The translations under genes and the position numbers were made by a program. The notes below the pieces were generated by a model. That model was not told where the DNA came from and searched no databases. It was given only the letters and a program-made list of their open reading frames with translations. This document shows, piece after piece, positions 53,556 to 61,895 of a stretch of 64,000 nucleotides of DNA; position 1 is the stretch's first letter, and every line of letters starts with the position of its first letter. The DNA is from an uncultured Parolsenella sp. (GTDB lineage: Bacteria > Actinomycetota > Coriobacteriia > Coriobacteriales > Atopobiaceae): positions 22,273-86,272 of the forward strand of contig NZ_CAKUIH010000008.1 of assembly GCF_934660935.1 (NCBI RefSeq). The letters are read 5' to 3'.

Positions 53556-54511
53556 CGAAGAAGCTCAGTGAGAAGCAGCGCAACGCTTCCAAAGCCAAAT
53601 AGGTTAACGATGAGCATTAGCACCGGGTGGATGCTTGGCCAGTAGGTAAATGAAAAGTAGATAAGCGGTGAATGGAAGAGGTAGAGGCCCATGCTGTCTC
53701 TGCTGATGATGTCCAGTGGCCGCCATTCTCTTTGGGGCACTGTTAAGAAGACCTCGAGTACTGATGACAAGGTCCAAAGAAGCAAGATGGCACGAGGCAG
53801 CGCTATTTCCCATCCGGCGAAGGAAAGGGCAAAGAGGCTTAGAGTTGGAATTGCGAGTGCCAGAACGAGGGCCTTCTTGTATCGAGTGAGATGGTTCTCG
53901 TAACCGTGGATGGCGTAACCAAGGGCAAACCATATTCCGTAGCTCGAGGCTAGACTTTGGAAGGGAACCATATTAATTGGCGAATGGTATGCAATAGCCA
54001 TCGAAAGAAATAGGGCGATTGGACCCAGGCGTGGGGCTTTCAACGTTTTTGCAGTCCACAAAACAAGAGAGGATGCCAGGGTGATATGAAATAGCGTCGG
54101 AAGAAACCAAAGGTGTCCGCTGTCGCCGCCAAGAACGATCATCCTAATCAGGATGAGCGGGTAGGATAACCCCTGATATCCAGGGTATCCGATCAACATT
54201 CTTATGGGCACGAGCCAAATAGCGCCGAAGAAAAGAAACGGCAGCAAGATGCGTTTTGCGCGCGATAGGAGTAGGCTGCTCAGGTTACTGGCGTTGTGAA
54301 AAGACCAATAGAAGCAAAAGCCGGATAGGGTAAAGAATAAGGGCATTTGCACCGTGTTGATGAGCATTTTTAAATGGTCGAAAAGCGGGGCTGTCTGTTC
54401 GGTTGGATAGAGCCCCCAATCTCGTGAATACAGAATGATGCTGTGACCAAGCACTACCAGAAAGATGGCGATGGCCCTTAGGTTCGAAATGTCGGCGCGC
54501 TTGTTTTGCAT
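53522..54511 (-). CDS. Acyltransferase family 3 (membrane)
   Basis: A 329-residue membrane protein with about ten hydrophobic helices. The N-terminal motif NLRAIAIFLVVLGHSIILYS holds the family's conserved His (GHS) that is thought to be catalytic, and 'MPLFFTLSGFCFYWS' follows. Such proteins add acetyl or other acyl groups to surface glycans. It is on the opposite strand from the main cluster. Confidence 0.88.
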   Translation of the reverse strand: MQNKRADISNLRAIAIFLVVLGHSIILYSRDWGLYPTEQTAPLFDHLKMLINTVQMPLFFTLSGFCFYWSFHNASNLSSLLLSRAKRILLPFLFFGAIWLVPIRMLIGYPGYQGLSYPLILIRMIVLGGDSGHLWFLPTLFHITLASSLVLWTAKTLKAPRLGPIALFLSMAIAYHSPINMVPFQSLASSYGIWFALGYAIHGYENHLTRYKKALVLALAIPTLSLFALSFAGWEIALPRAILLLWTLSSVLEVFLTVPQREWRPLDIISRDSMGLYLFHSPLIYFSFTYWPSIHPVLMLIVNLFGFGSVALLLTELLRKAKMGWAIGE

Positions 54512-54605
54512 GGGCTTCTGACGTTCGTTTGTCGGATAACGCTCCTGAATAACAGACGTCTATTATCATATCGGGAGATATATCGTCCCTCGAGAGGATT
54601 CTGAT

Positions 54606-55505
54606 ATGAAGGGCATCATTCTTGCCGGTGGGTCGGGTACGCGTCTGTATCCGCTTACGCTTGTGACCAGCAAGCAGCTGCTGCCGGTCTATGACAAGCC
54701 GATGATTTACTATCCGCTCTCCACCCTCATGCTGGCGGGCATTCGCGATATCTTGGTCATCTCTACTCCGGCAGACCTGCCCAACTTCGAGCGCCTGCTT
54801 GGGGACGGTTCGCGCTATGGCGTCTCGCTTTCTTATGCCGAGCAGCCCTCGCCGGATGGCCTTGCGCAGGCGTTCACCATCGGTGAAGAGTTCATTGGTG
54901 GCGAGCCGTGCGCCCTGGTCCTTGGCGATAACATCTTCTACGGCAATGGGCTGTCGCGTCATCTGCGCCGTGCCGTCGAGAACGCTGAGGCTGGCCGCGC
55001 AACGGTGTTTGGCTACCACGTCGATGATCCCGAGCGCTTTGGTGTTGTCGAGTTCGATCGCGAGGGCCGCGCGGTCTCCATCGAGGAGAAGCCGGAGCAC
55101 CCGAAGAGTTCCTATGCCGTGACGGGTCTCTATTTCTATCCTGGCGACGTCGCCTCGCGTGCGGCAAAGGTGACCCCCTCACCCCGCGGTGAGTTGGAGA
55201 TCACCACCCTCAACCAGATGTATCTGGAGGACGGGACGCTCTCCGTCGTGACCCTCGGGCGGGGCTATGCCTGGCTTGATACCGGCACCATGGAGAGCCT
55301 GCATGAGGCGAGCGAGTTCGTGCGTGCCGTCGAGCACTCGCAGGATCTGCCCGTCTCGGTTCCCGAGGAGATTGCCTGGGAGAACGGCTGGACGACGACC
55401 GAACAGCTCGTGGAAGCCGCCAAGGCCTATGGCAAGAGCGTGTACGGCCAGCACCTCAAGAAGGTAGCTGCCGGAGAGATTATTGCTTCGAAGAGGGAGT
55501 ACTAG
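54606..55505 (+). CDS. rmlA: Glucose-1-phosphate thymidylyltransferase
   Basis: A 299-residue enzyme making dTDP-glucose. The nucleotide motif is ILAGGSGTRLYPLTLVTSKQ, followed by 'LPVYDKPMIYYPLSTLMLAG', 'CALVLGDNIFYGNGLS' and 'VEFDREGRAVSIEEKPEHPK'. It is the first of four rhamnose steps encoded in order rmlA-rmlB-rmlC/D. The stop is one base before the rmlB ATG. Codon use is mixed at third positions, unlike rmlB next to it. Confidence 0.95.
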   Translation: MKGIILAGGSGTRLYPLTLVTSKQLLPVYDKPMIYYPLSTLMLAGIRDILVISTPADLPNFERLLGDGSRYGVSLSYAEQPSPDGLAQAFTIGEEFIGGEPCALVLGDNIFYGNGLSRHLRRAVENAEAGRATVFGYHVDDPERFGVVEFDREGRAVSIEEKPEHPKSSYAVTGLYFYPGDVASRAAKVTPSPRGELEITTLNQMYLEDGTLSVVTLGRGYAWLDTGTMESLHEASEFVRAVEHSQDLPVSVPEEIAWENGWTTTEQLVEAAKAYGKSVYGQHLKKVAAGEIIASKREY

Positions 55506-55506
55506 T

Positions 55507-56526
55507 ATGGCGGAGGCGTTCGAGCCGCACAACATCATCGTCACGGGCGGCTGTGGCTTCATCGGCAGCAACTTCGTGCACTACGTGGTGAACAACCACC
55601 CGGACGTGCACGTGACCGTGCTCGACAAGCTCACCTACGCGGGCAACCCCGAGAACATCGCGGGACTCCCGGCAGACCGCGTCGAGCTCGTCGTGGGCGA
55701 CATCTGCGACGCGGCCCTGCTCGACGAGCTCGTCCCCGGGCACGACGCCATCGTCCACTACGCGGCGGAGTCCCACAACGACAACTCCATCGCGGACCCG
55801 GAGCCGTTCCTGCGCACCAACGTCGAGGGCACCTTCCGCCTGCTGGAGGCCGTGAGGAAGTACGGCGTCCGCTACCACCACGTGAGCACCGACGAGGTCT
55901 ACGGCGACCTCGCGCTCGACGACCCGGCGCGCTTCACCGAGGAGACCCCCTACCACCCGAGCAGCCCGTACTCCTCCACCAAGGCGAGCTCCGACATGCT
56001 CGTCCGCGCCTGGACCCGCACCTACGGCCTGCGCACGACCATCTCCAACTGCTCGAACAACTATGGCCCCTACCAGCACGTGGAGAAGTTCATCCCCCGT
56101 CAGATCACCAACATCATCGACGGCGAGCGCCCGAAGCTCTACGGTAGGGGCGAGAACGTCCGCGACTGGATCCACACCGAGGACCACTCCTCCGCCGTGT
56201 GGGACATCCTCACGAAGGGCCGCATGGGGGAGACCTACCTCATCGGCGCGGACGGCGAGCAGAACAACATCACGGTCCTGCGCATGATCCTCGAGGCCAT
56301 GGGCAAGGACCCGGACGACTTCGACTGGGTGCGTGACCGCCCCGGTCACGACCGCCGCTACGCCATCGACTCGACCAAGCTGCGGCGCGAGCTCGGCTGG
56401 GAGCCCAAGCACACGGACTTCGCCGAGGGCCTGCGCCAGACGATCGACTGGTACGTGGCCAACGAGACCTGGTGGCGCCCCGCGAAGGCGGCCACCGAGG
56501 CCAGGTACGCGAAGCAGGGACAGTAG
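55507..56526 (+). CDS. rmlB: dTDP-glucose 4,6-dehydratase
   Basis: A 339-residue extended short-chain dehydrogenase converting dTDP-glucose to dTDP-4-keto-6-deoxyglucose. NAD binding is IIVTGGCGFIGSNF, the active site contains YSSTKASSD (Tyr-x3-Lys), and 'VSTDEVYGDLALDDP' gives the Thr-Asp-Glu catalytic set. The ribosome site GGGAG precedes ATG 55507. Third codon positions are almost wholly G/C, clearly more than in rmlA and the rmlC-rmlD gene on each side. The last 82 bases have a diverged copy at 61066-61147. Confidence 0.95.
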   Translation: MAEAFEPHNIIVTGGCGFIGSNFVHYVVNNHPDVHVTVLDKLTYAGNPENIAGLPADRVELVVGDICDAALLDELVPGHDAIVHYAAESHNDNSIADPEPFLRTNVEGTFRLLEAVRKYGVRYHHVSTDEVYGDLALDDPARFTEETPYHPSSPYSSTKASSDMLVRAWTRTYGLRTTISNCSNNYGPYQHVEKFIPRQITNIIDGERPKLYGRGENVRDWIHTEDHSSAVWDILTKGRMGETYLIGADGEQNNITVLRMILEAMGKDPDDFDWVRDRPGHDRRYAIDSTKLRRELGWEPKHTDFAEGLRQTIDWYVANETWWRPAKAATEARYAKQGQ

Positions 56527-56535
56527 GGGAGAGCC

Positions 56536-58011
56536 ATGTCTGAGATTAGTTTTGAGAAGCAGCTCTCCGTCGCCGAGACCGGGATTGAGGGCCTGAAGGT
56601 TCTCGACCTGTCCGTTCACGGTGACTCACGCGGTTGGTTCAAGGAGAACTGGCAGCGCGCGAAGATGACGGAGCTCGGCATTCCCGATTTCCGCATCGTC
56701 CAGAACAACATTAGCTACAACGACGAGCGTGGCGTAACCCGCGGCATCCATGCGGAGCCCTGGGACAAGTTCATCTCAATCGCTCGCGGCTCCGTCTTTG
56801 GGGCGTGGGTGGACCTTCGCGCCGGCAGCCCGACGTATGGCAACGTCTATACCTGCACGCTCGATCCGTCCAAGGCCATCTACGTGCCGCGTGGCGTGGG
56901 AAACTCCTTCCAGGCCCTTGAGGATGGCACGGCTTACACCTACCTGGTGAATGCTCATTGGTCGGCTGAGCTCAAGAAGACCTATACCTTCGTGAACCTT
57001 GCAGATCCGGAGCTCGGCATCGAGTGGCCCATCCCGCTTTCCGAGGCGACGATTTCCGAGGCGGACAAGCATCATCCGATGCTGAAGGACGTTGTTCCCA
57101 TGGAGCCCAGACGCACGCTCGTGACAGGTTGCAACGGCCAGCTGGGTCGTGCCGTCCGCGCGCTTGCGGGGGAGCGAGGCCTTCTCGACACGTTCGACTT
57201 CTGCGACATCGACACGTTCGACTTCTCCGACCCTAAGGCGTATGACCAGTACGACTGGTCGCTCTACGGCACCGTTATCAACTGCGGAGCCTATACCGCC
57301 GTGGACAAGGCCGAGACCCCGGAGGGTCGAGTGACCTGCTGGGCCGCCAACGCGACCGGTCCGGCCCTGCTTGCCCGCACTTGTGCGAACCACGACATCA
57401 CACTTGTGCACATCTCGAGTGACTATGTCTTTGACGGCACGTGTGAGCTCCACAATGAGGACGAGGCGCTCAGCCCCATTAGCGTATACGGGCAGTCCAA
57501 GGCCGCCGGTGATCTCGCCGTGGAGGGCTGTCCCAGGCACTACATTCTCCGCAGCTCCTGGGTCATTGGCGATGGGCACAACTTCGTGAAGACCATGAAG
57601 TCGCTCAGTGACCGCGTTGACAATCCCGAGGACAAGCTCAATGGGGTTACCGTCGTGGACGATCAGCTGGGCCGTCTTACCTTTACGCGTGATATGGCGG
57701 CGGCGGTCTTCCATCTGTTGAACGCCAACGCCCCCTATGGCGTATATGACTGCACGGGGTCTGGCGCTGTCAGGAGCTGGGCTGATATCGCTGGGACCGT
57801 CTTTGACGCCGCCAACGGCAATGGCGATGCCGTGACTCCCGTAAGCACCACCGAGTATTATGCGAGCGCCGCCGGCCCCGTTGCCCCGCGCCCGCACTTC
57901 TCGGCGCTCGACCTCTCCAAGCTCGAGGCTGCCGGCTTCCACATGCCCGACTGGGAGATGGAGCTCTCCGAGTATCTCGAGGAGCTTCTTGCCAACGGTG
58001 ATCAGAAGTAA
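56536..58011 (+). CDS. rmlCD: Fused dTDP-4-dehydrorhamnose 3,5-epimerase / reductase
   Basis: A 491-residue bifunctional protein. Residues ~1-185 are the RmlC cupin ('VTRGIHAEPWDKFISIARGS', 'YVPRGVGNSFQALEDG'), and residues ~195-491 the RmlD reductase (TGCNGQLGRAVRAL, ISSDYVFDGTCELH, YGQSKAAGDLAVE with Tyr-x3-Lys). Together they turn dTDP-4-keto-6-deoxyglucose into dTDP-L-rhamnose. Most bacteria encode these as two genes; a joined form ensures equal amounts. It is the last gene of the rml operon and is followed by a terminator. Confidence 0.94.
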   Translation: MSEISFEKQLSVAETGIEGLKVLDLSVHGDSRGWFKENWQRAKMTELGIPDFRIVQNNISYNDERGVTRGIHAEPWDKFISIARGSVFGAWVDLRAGSPTYGNVYTCTLDPSKAIYVPRGVGNSFQALEDGTAYTYLVNAHWSAELKKTYTFVNLADPELGIEWPIPLSEATISEADKHHPMLKDVVPMEPRRTLVTGCNGQLGRAVRALAGERGLLDTFDFCDIDTFDFSDPKAYDQYDWSLYGTVINCGAYTAVDKAETPEGRVTCWAANATGPALLARTCANHDITLVHISSDYVFDGTCELHNEDEALSPISVYGQSKAAGDLAVEGCPRHYILRSSWVIGDGHNFVKTMKSLSDRVDNPEDKLNGVTVVDDQLGRLTFTRDMAAAVFHLLNANAPYGVYDCTGSGAVRSWADIAGTVFDAANGNGDAVTPVSTTEYYASAAGPVAPRPHFSALDLSKLEAAGFHMPDWEMELSEYLEELLANGDQK

Positions 58012-58041
58012 GTCTGCTTCCGAGTAAACTAATTAAAGAGT

Positions 58042-58072
58042 GGCGCCCTGTCAGCCTCACTGGCAGGGCGCC
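58042..58072 (+). terminator. Terminator of the rml operon
   Basis: 13-bp stem GGCGCCCTGTCAG / CTGGCAGGGCGCC with one mismatch and a 5-base loop, followed by TATTATTTG; it lies 30 bases after the rmlCD stop. Confidence 0.75.
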
Positions 58073-58102
58073 TATTATTTGTGGCGAAAGTGGTGATATG
58101 AC

Positions 58103-59920
58103 GTGGGAACAATGGTTGACACGGCTCGCAGGGCCTACCGTTTTGCTCGACGCATCACGGGGGTAAGGACTCCCGCCGATTTCAATCCGTTCCCCATTGA
58201 CGCATGGACCGATCGAGCCTATGCAACCTGGTTTGAGTCGAATAAGGCGGCGGATGCTGAACTTGAGTTCCAACGTGAGACCTCGGAAGGGTTTGCGCTA
58301 AAGCCCACCTTTAGTTTCATTGTCCCTCTCTATAAGACCCCGTTGAACTACCTACGGGTTATGGCCGATTCTGTTCTTTGCCAGACATACGGCAACCTGC
58401 AGCTTGTTCTCGTGAACGCGAGTCCGGAGCTGCCCGCTCTGGCCTCAGCGGTTCATGCGCTGGAGATTCGCGACAAGCGCGTTTCCGTTGTGACGCTTGG
58501 GGACAATCTTGGAATAACGGAAAACACCAATGCTGGTATCGCTGTGGCTACGGGTGATTTTTGCTGCTTCCTTGATCATGACGACTATATTGAGCCGGAC
58601 CTGCTGTTTGAGTACGTTAAGGCGCTCAACGAGGACCAGGAAATAGACGTTCTGTATTGCGACGAGGACCTTGTAGAAGAGGACGAGAAAACCGGGTCCT
58701 TTAAGCACCTACATCCTTTGTTTAAGCCGCAGCTCTCTCCGGAACTGCTACTATGCAAGAACAACATTGTTCATCTCATGACAATCCGTAGAACGCTCGT
58801 TGATTCGATGCCCGTTCCTGATAACAGATATGACGGTGCCCAAGACTACAACATGGTCCTTTACGCGACTTCTGTCGCGCGCAAAGTGCATTGCGTCCAG
58901 AAGGTGCTTTACCACTGGAGAATAAGCGCTGAATCTACCGCGGCAAATCCGGACGCTAAGCCTTACAGCCAGAAGTCCTATAGGCTGTCCGCACAAGCAA
59001 GCCTTACGCGCCGGAAAATCGAGGGGCGCATCGTATCTTCCGGAATCATTAATATCCACAACATCTGGCTTTCGAGCACTCGAAAGCCTGGCGTATGCGT
59101 TGTCGTAGACTGTGCTCCGTGGGCTGATGAACCGGAGGCCGAGGGAGCCTGTCCTTTCAATACGATTGATCGCTTTATTGAGTTTTTCGAACAGAACAAC
59201 TCCCATCAGAATTGCCGCGTTCTCCTTGTGGGCTGTCCCGATACCAAGAAGCGACTTCCTCATGGCTTCGAGCGGGTGGAGTGCTCTGATTGCCTGTCCG
59301 TATTTGGTCGCTTCAATCTTGGAGCTGCCGCTGCCGGCGAGGAGTTCCTCTTATTCTTGGACGCCGGCTGTTTCTTTGACACTCCCGAGCCGCTCGAACA
59401 GCTTGTTGGACTCTGCTCGCTCGACGGCGTTGGCGTGTCGGCTCCTAAGACGCTGTATAGGGGTGGTAGGAACAAAACCTACGGTGTCGCGGTGACGAGC
59501 GAGCGAATCATGCCTCTCTATCGCGGGTACGAAGATGATTTCCCTGGCTATCAGTGCAATCTCCGCGCGCTGCAGAATGTGAGCGCCTGTGGCGTGCAAG
59601 GGCTCACGGTCTCCAGGGATTTGTTTGAAGCCGTTGGTGGCTTTGACGAGCGCTTTGAGAGCGAGGTTGGCGCTGCTGATTTCTGCCACAGGGTGCTTGA
59701 GCGGGGGCTTCGTATCGCCCAGACGTGCACGGTGAAGTTGCGTACTAGCGACGTGTGTCCGGAGCACTATTTCGTGAGTGCTGAAAACGCACCGGATTTC
59801 TCCGAGAACGATGTTGCTCTGTTCGATGAGAAATGGCCTGGCGTTCGTGAGGCGGGAGATCCGTATTACAACGTGAACCTTGACCAGGCGAGCGGGTATT
59901 GCCAGGTGAAGAGGAGATAG
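58103..59920 (+). CDS. Glycosyltransferase family 2 (rhamnosyltransferase-like, two GT2 modules)
   Basis: A 605-residue protein. The first module (~55-330) has FSFIVPLYKTPLNYLRVMAD, 'CCFLDHDDYIEPDLLFEYVK' (the DD pair) and YCDEDLVEEDEKTG. The second half (~330-590) repeats GT2-like features (LFLDAGCFFD, 'CGVQGLTVSRDLFEAVGGFD'). This two-part form resembles rhamnan/teichuronic-type GT2 enzymes. The start may be GTG 58103 or ATG 58112. It follows the rmlCD terminator and is closed by its own terminator. Confidence 0.87.
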   Translation: MGTMVDTARRAYRFARRITGVRTPADFNPFPIDAWTDRAYATWFESNKAADAELEFQRETSEGFALKPTFSFIVPLYKTPLNYLRVMADSVLCQTYGNLQLVLVNASPELPALASAVHALEIRDKRVSVVTLGDNLGITENTNAGIAVATGDFCCFLDHDDYIEPDLLFEYVKALNEDQEIDVLYCDEDLVEEDEKTGSFKHLHPLFKPQLSPELLLCKNNIVHLMTIRRTLVDSMPVPDNRYDGAQDYNMVLYATSVARKVHCVQKVLYHWRISAESTAANPDAKPYSQKSYRLSAQASLTRRKIEGRIVSSGIINIHNIWLSSTRKPGVCVVVDCAPWADEPEAEGACPFNTIDRFIEFFEQNNSHQNCRVLLVGCPDTKKRLPHGFERVECSDCLSVFGRFNLGAAAAGEEFLLFLDAGCFFDTPEPLEQLVGLCSLDGVGVSAPKTLYRGGRNKTYGVAVTSERIMPLYRGYEDDFPGYQCNLRALQNVSACGVQGLTVSRDLFEAVGGFDERFESEVGAADFCHRVLERGLRIAQTCTVKLRTSDVCPEHYFVSAENAPDFSENDVALFDEKWPGVREAGDPYYNVNLDQASGYCQVKRR

Positions 59921-59935
59921 GCTAGGCGGGTGCCG

Positions 59936-59979
59936 CCGGCGTGCAGCGAGCGGCCCTCGCAGCACGCCGGTTTTCTTTT
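59936..59979 (+). terminator. Rho-independent terminator
   Basis: Perfect outer stem CCGGCGTGC / GCACGCCGG with an inner GCGAG / CTCGC stem, followed by TTTTCTTTT. It lies 15 bases after the 605-residue transferase. Confidence 0.9.
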
Positions 59980-60042
59980 GGGCTTTGGAGTTTCGGTTGG
60001 TAGCCGCGCGCGAATGATGATTAGCGATGTTCTCAATTCTGC

Positions 60043-60084
60043 TTGTTATACATACTTAGATACATATAATCCTATGTATCTAAG
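60043..60084 (+). promoter_or_regulatory. Promoter and operator of the toxin-antitoxin operon
   Basis: -35 TTGTTA (60043-60048) and -10 TATAAT (60065-60070) with a 16-base spacer. A perfect 12-bp inverted repeat CTTAGATACATA / TATGTATCTAAG (60055-60066 and 60073-60084) overlaps the -10 box. That arrangement is typical of autoregulation by an antitoxin or toxin-antitoxin complex. Confidence 0.8.
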
Positions 60085-60107
60085 CCATCTCTTCTAAGGA
60101 GGATCGC

Positions 60108-60395
60108 ATGCCAACCGTATTGCCGGTGACGGAGCTTCAGAGGAACACGGCCGCGCTCACGGACGAGGCGATGCGGACGAAGGAACCCATCTACTTGACT
60201 CGCCGCGGCAAGGCGGCGGTCGTTCTCCTCGATGCGGCCGAATACGATCGTGAGATGAGCTATCGCAAGACGATTATCGAGCGCGAAAAGAACGTCTACG
60301 CTGGAATTGCCCGAGGCCATGACGAGCTGAGGCGTGGCGAGTCGGCATCTCTTGACGAGACGCTTTCCCAGCTTGCGGATAAGTGGTCGCTGTGA
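60108..60395 (+). CDS. Type II antitoxin, Phd/YefM family
   Basis: A 95-residue protein with the Phd/YefM N-terminal DNA-binding fold (LPVTELQRNTAALTDEA, 'PIYLTRRGKAAVVLLDAAEY') and a charged C-terminal tail for neutralising the toxin. The ribosome site AAGGAGG is ideal. Its stop overlaps the toxin's GTG (GTGA), so the two are coupled. It probably binds the palindrome upstream to repress its own operon. Confidence 0.92.
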   Translation: MPTVLPVTELQRNTAALTDEAMRTKEPIYLTRRGKAAVVLLDAAEYDREMSYRKTIIEREKNVYAGIARGHDELRRGESASLDETLSQLADKWSL

Positions 60396-60709
60396 GCTCG
60401 TCTGGGCAGGATGATGGTCTGCGGCACTACGAGGTCCTTCTCGCGAGGTCCGTCAAGGAGAGGTTGCTCGGCATTCCCTCTCGCGACGATACGAGGCGCA
60501 TCGCAAGGAGACTTCGTATGCTCGAGGTTGCCCCAGCGATGGGCGAGGTTTATGAGCCCGTTTACGAGTCTGCGATGCCCGACCATGAGGTTCGCGTGAC
60601 GTTTGTTGGACACCATGGCATTTACTACACCATCGACGAGGTGGCCGGAACCGTAGGCGTTGAGTTTCTCGAGGACTGTCGGCGCGATCCGATGAGGAAG
60701 TTTTCGTAG
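60392..60709 (+). CDS. Type II toxin, RelE/ParE family
   Basis: A 105-residue protein starting at GTG 60392 inside the antitoxin's last codons. The RelE/ParE fold is visible in VKERLLGIPSRDDTRRIARR, 'MPDHEVRVTFVGHHGIYYTI' and GTVGVEFLEDCRRDP. The Arg-rich helix and the EF-DP ending fit the family. Members either cleave mRNA on the ribosome or inhibit gyrase; which one applies here is not clear. Confidence 0.88.
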   Translation: MSSSGQDDGLRHYEVLLARSVKERLLGIPSRDDTRRIARRLRMLEVAPAMGEVYEPVYESAMPDHEVRVTFVGHHGIYYTIDEVAGTVGVEFLEDCRRDPMRKFS

Positions 60710-60823
60710 CGATGACTGACGAAACGTTCATCCAGTGCAACATTATCGTCGTGGGCGGCTTTTCTCCTATGCGTGGCTAATTGGCTCGACTTCTCGCTCG
60801 CCACGGCCGTCTTATTGGTATCA

Positions 60824-60867
60824 CCCCAATCACTCTTAATCTCAGTGAGAAATGTGAGTGATTGGGG
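60824..60867. repeat. Perfect inverted repeat CCCCAATCACTC ... GAGTGATTGGGG
   Basis: 12-bp arms at 60824-60835 and 60856-60867 with a 20-base spacer that itself contains TCTCAGTGAGA. It lies just upstream of the wHTH remnant and could be its operator or a mobile-element end. Confidence 0.7.
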
Positions 60868-60883
60868 CGACTGTGACCGTCGG

Positions 60884-61147
60884 ATGGCGAAGAAAGACGA
60901 GGAGTGCGTGCTGGGCTTGCTCAGGTCGAATGGCGAAATGTCCGTTCGCGAGCTTGTGTCGGAGATCGGCCTTAGCGTGAGCCAGGTCAGGTATAGGCGC
61001 AATGCGTTGATTTCGGCTGGTGTAATTGAGCCGACCGTTGGGGCAACGAGCCGTTTGAGAAGGCAACTGGTACGTGGCCAACGAGGCCTGGTGGCGTCCC
61101 GCGAAGGCGGCCACCGAGGCCAGGTACGCGAAACGGGGGCAGTAGGG
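60884..61147 (+). pseudogene. wHTH fragment joined to a displaced rmlB 3' end
   Basis: From ATG 60884 the frame encodes a winged HTH of about 60 residues (LRSNGEMSVRELVSEIGLS, then VRYRRNALISAGVIEPTVG), like the C-terminal HTH of AlbA-type regulators. At 61066 the sequence abruptly becomes an 82-base near copy (five differences) of the rmlB 3' end at 56447-56528. In another frame this still reads WYVANEAWWRPAKAATEARY up to a stop. The wHTH frame runs through this copy and on into the palindrome after it (nominal stop 61252). I read it as a gene truncated by recombination. Confidence 0.7.
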
Positions 61148-61158
61148 ACGGTGGCGCC

Positions 61159-61238
61159 GATTCGCTTTCGCTGGCAGGTTGCTAACGGAAGTGAAATCAT
61201 ATTCACTTCCGTTAGCGCGTGCATAATGGAAGCGAATC
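61159..61238. repeat. 80-bp palindromic element, left copy
   Basis: A perfect inner stem GCTAACGGAAGTGAA / TTCACTTCCGTTAGC (61181-61195 and 61202-61216), plus outer arms GATTCGCTTTC / GGAAGCGAATC (61159-61169 and 61228-61238). A sister copy with the same plan is at 62902-62980; the two bracket the DUF4869/ATPase cassette. Confidence 0.85.
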
Positions 61239-61442
61239 GCGTCACTCTCTGACATGTACGGGATCAAAGGGCTCCTTGCGGGCAAGGCGAGCCTTTAGCG
61301 TGGCGTGTGGTTGGCTGTTCTCCTCTGGGGGGGCGACGGCCGGGGCGAAGCGGGCGCATGACAAGCTGGTGGTGCTACACCTTTTTAACCTGCCATTGCC
61401 CGCGCCTCGCAACGTATACTCTTCCCATGAGAAGGAGGTCGC

Positions 61443-61895
61443 GTGCTTACCATTTACTTTGGCGATATGGACGGCGTGATCGATAACACGTCGGTCTATT
61501 TCAACAACACCTACTCTGCCGCTTGGCTCGAGGATCCTCTGGCCCAGGGGATCATAAAGTCGGTGGATAAGGGCGACGTTCTCGGGCCCAATGCGATTGA
61601 GACGAAGATTCTCGGCATCATTCCGCCAGAGAAGCTCTCCAGCGGTACCAAGACCCTGCTTCTGCTGCTCTTTGACGCGCAGAATGTCTATAACGCCACG
61701 AACTGCGGAGACAACTGCGCTCGCTGGATCCTTCGCATTTCCAGGCAGCACGACATCACCATCAACCTCCATCACCTGATGAACTTCGGCAATGGAAGAT
61801 TCACCGCGCGCGTCGGCAACACCGGGCAGACGGTTCACACCATGGATGAGCTGGTGCTTATTGGCGCGGATTGCCTGAGGGGAATTCAGCGATGA
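61443..61895 (+). CDS. DUF4869 family protein
   Basis: A 150-residue protein matching, from recall, the DUF4869 pattern: TIYFGDMDGVIDNTSVYFNN, then 'PLAQGIIKSVDKGDVLGPNA', 'IPPEKLSSGTKTLLLLLFD', NCGDNCARWILRISRQHDIT and LHHLMNFG. GTG 61443 has AAGGAGG before it. Its last bases overlap the ATG of the ATPase gene (ATGA), a coupling that also points to joint function. A TATACT box lies upstream (about 61420). Function is unknown in the family. Confidence 0.8.
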   Translation: MLTIYFGDMDGVIDNTSVYFNNTYSAAWLEDPLAQGIIKSVDKGDVLGPNAIETKILGIIPPEKLSSGTKTLLLLLFDAQNVYNATNCGDNCARWILRISRQHDITINLHHLMNFGNGRFTARVGNTGQTVHTMDELVLIGADCLRGIQR

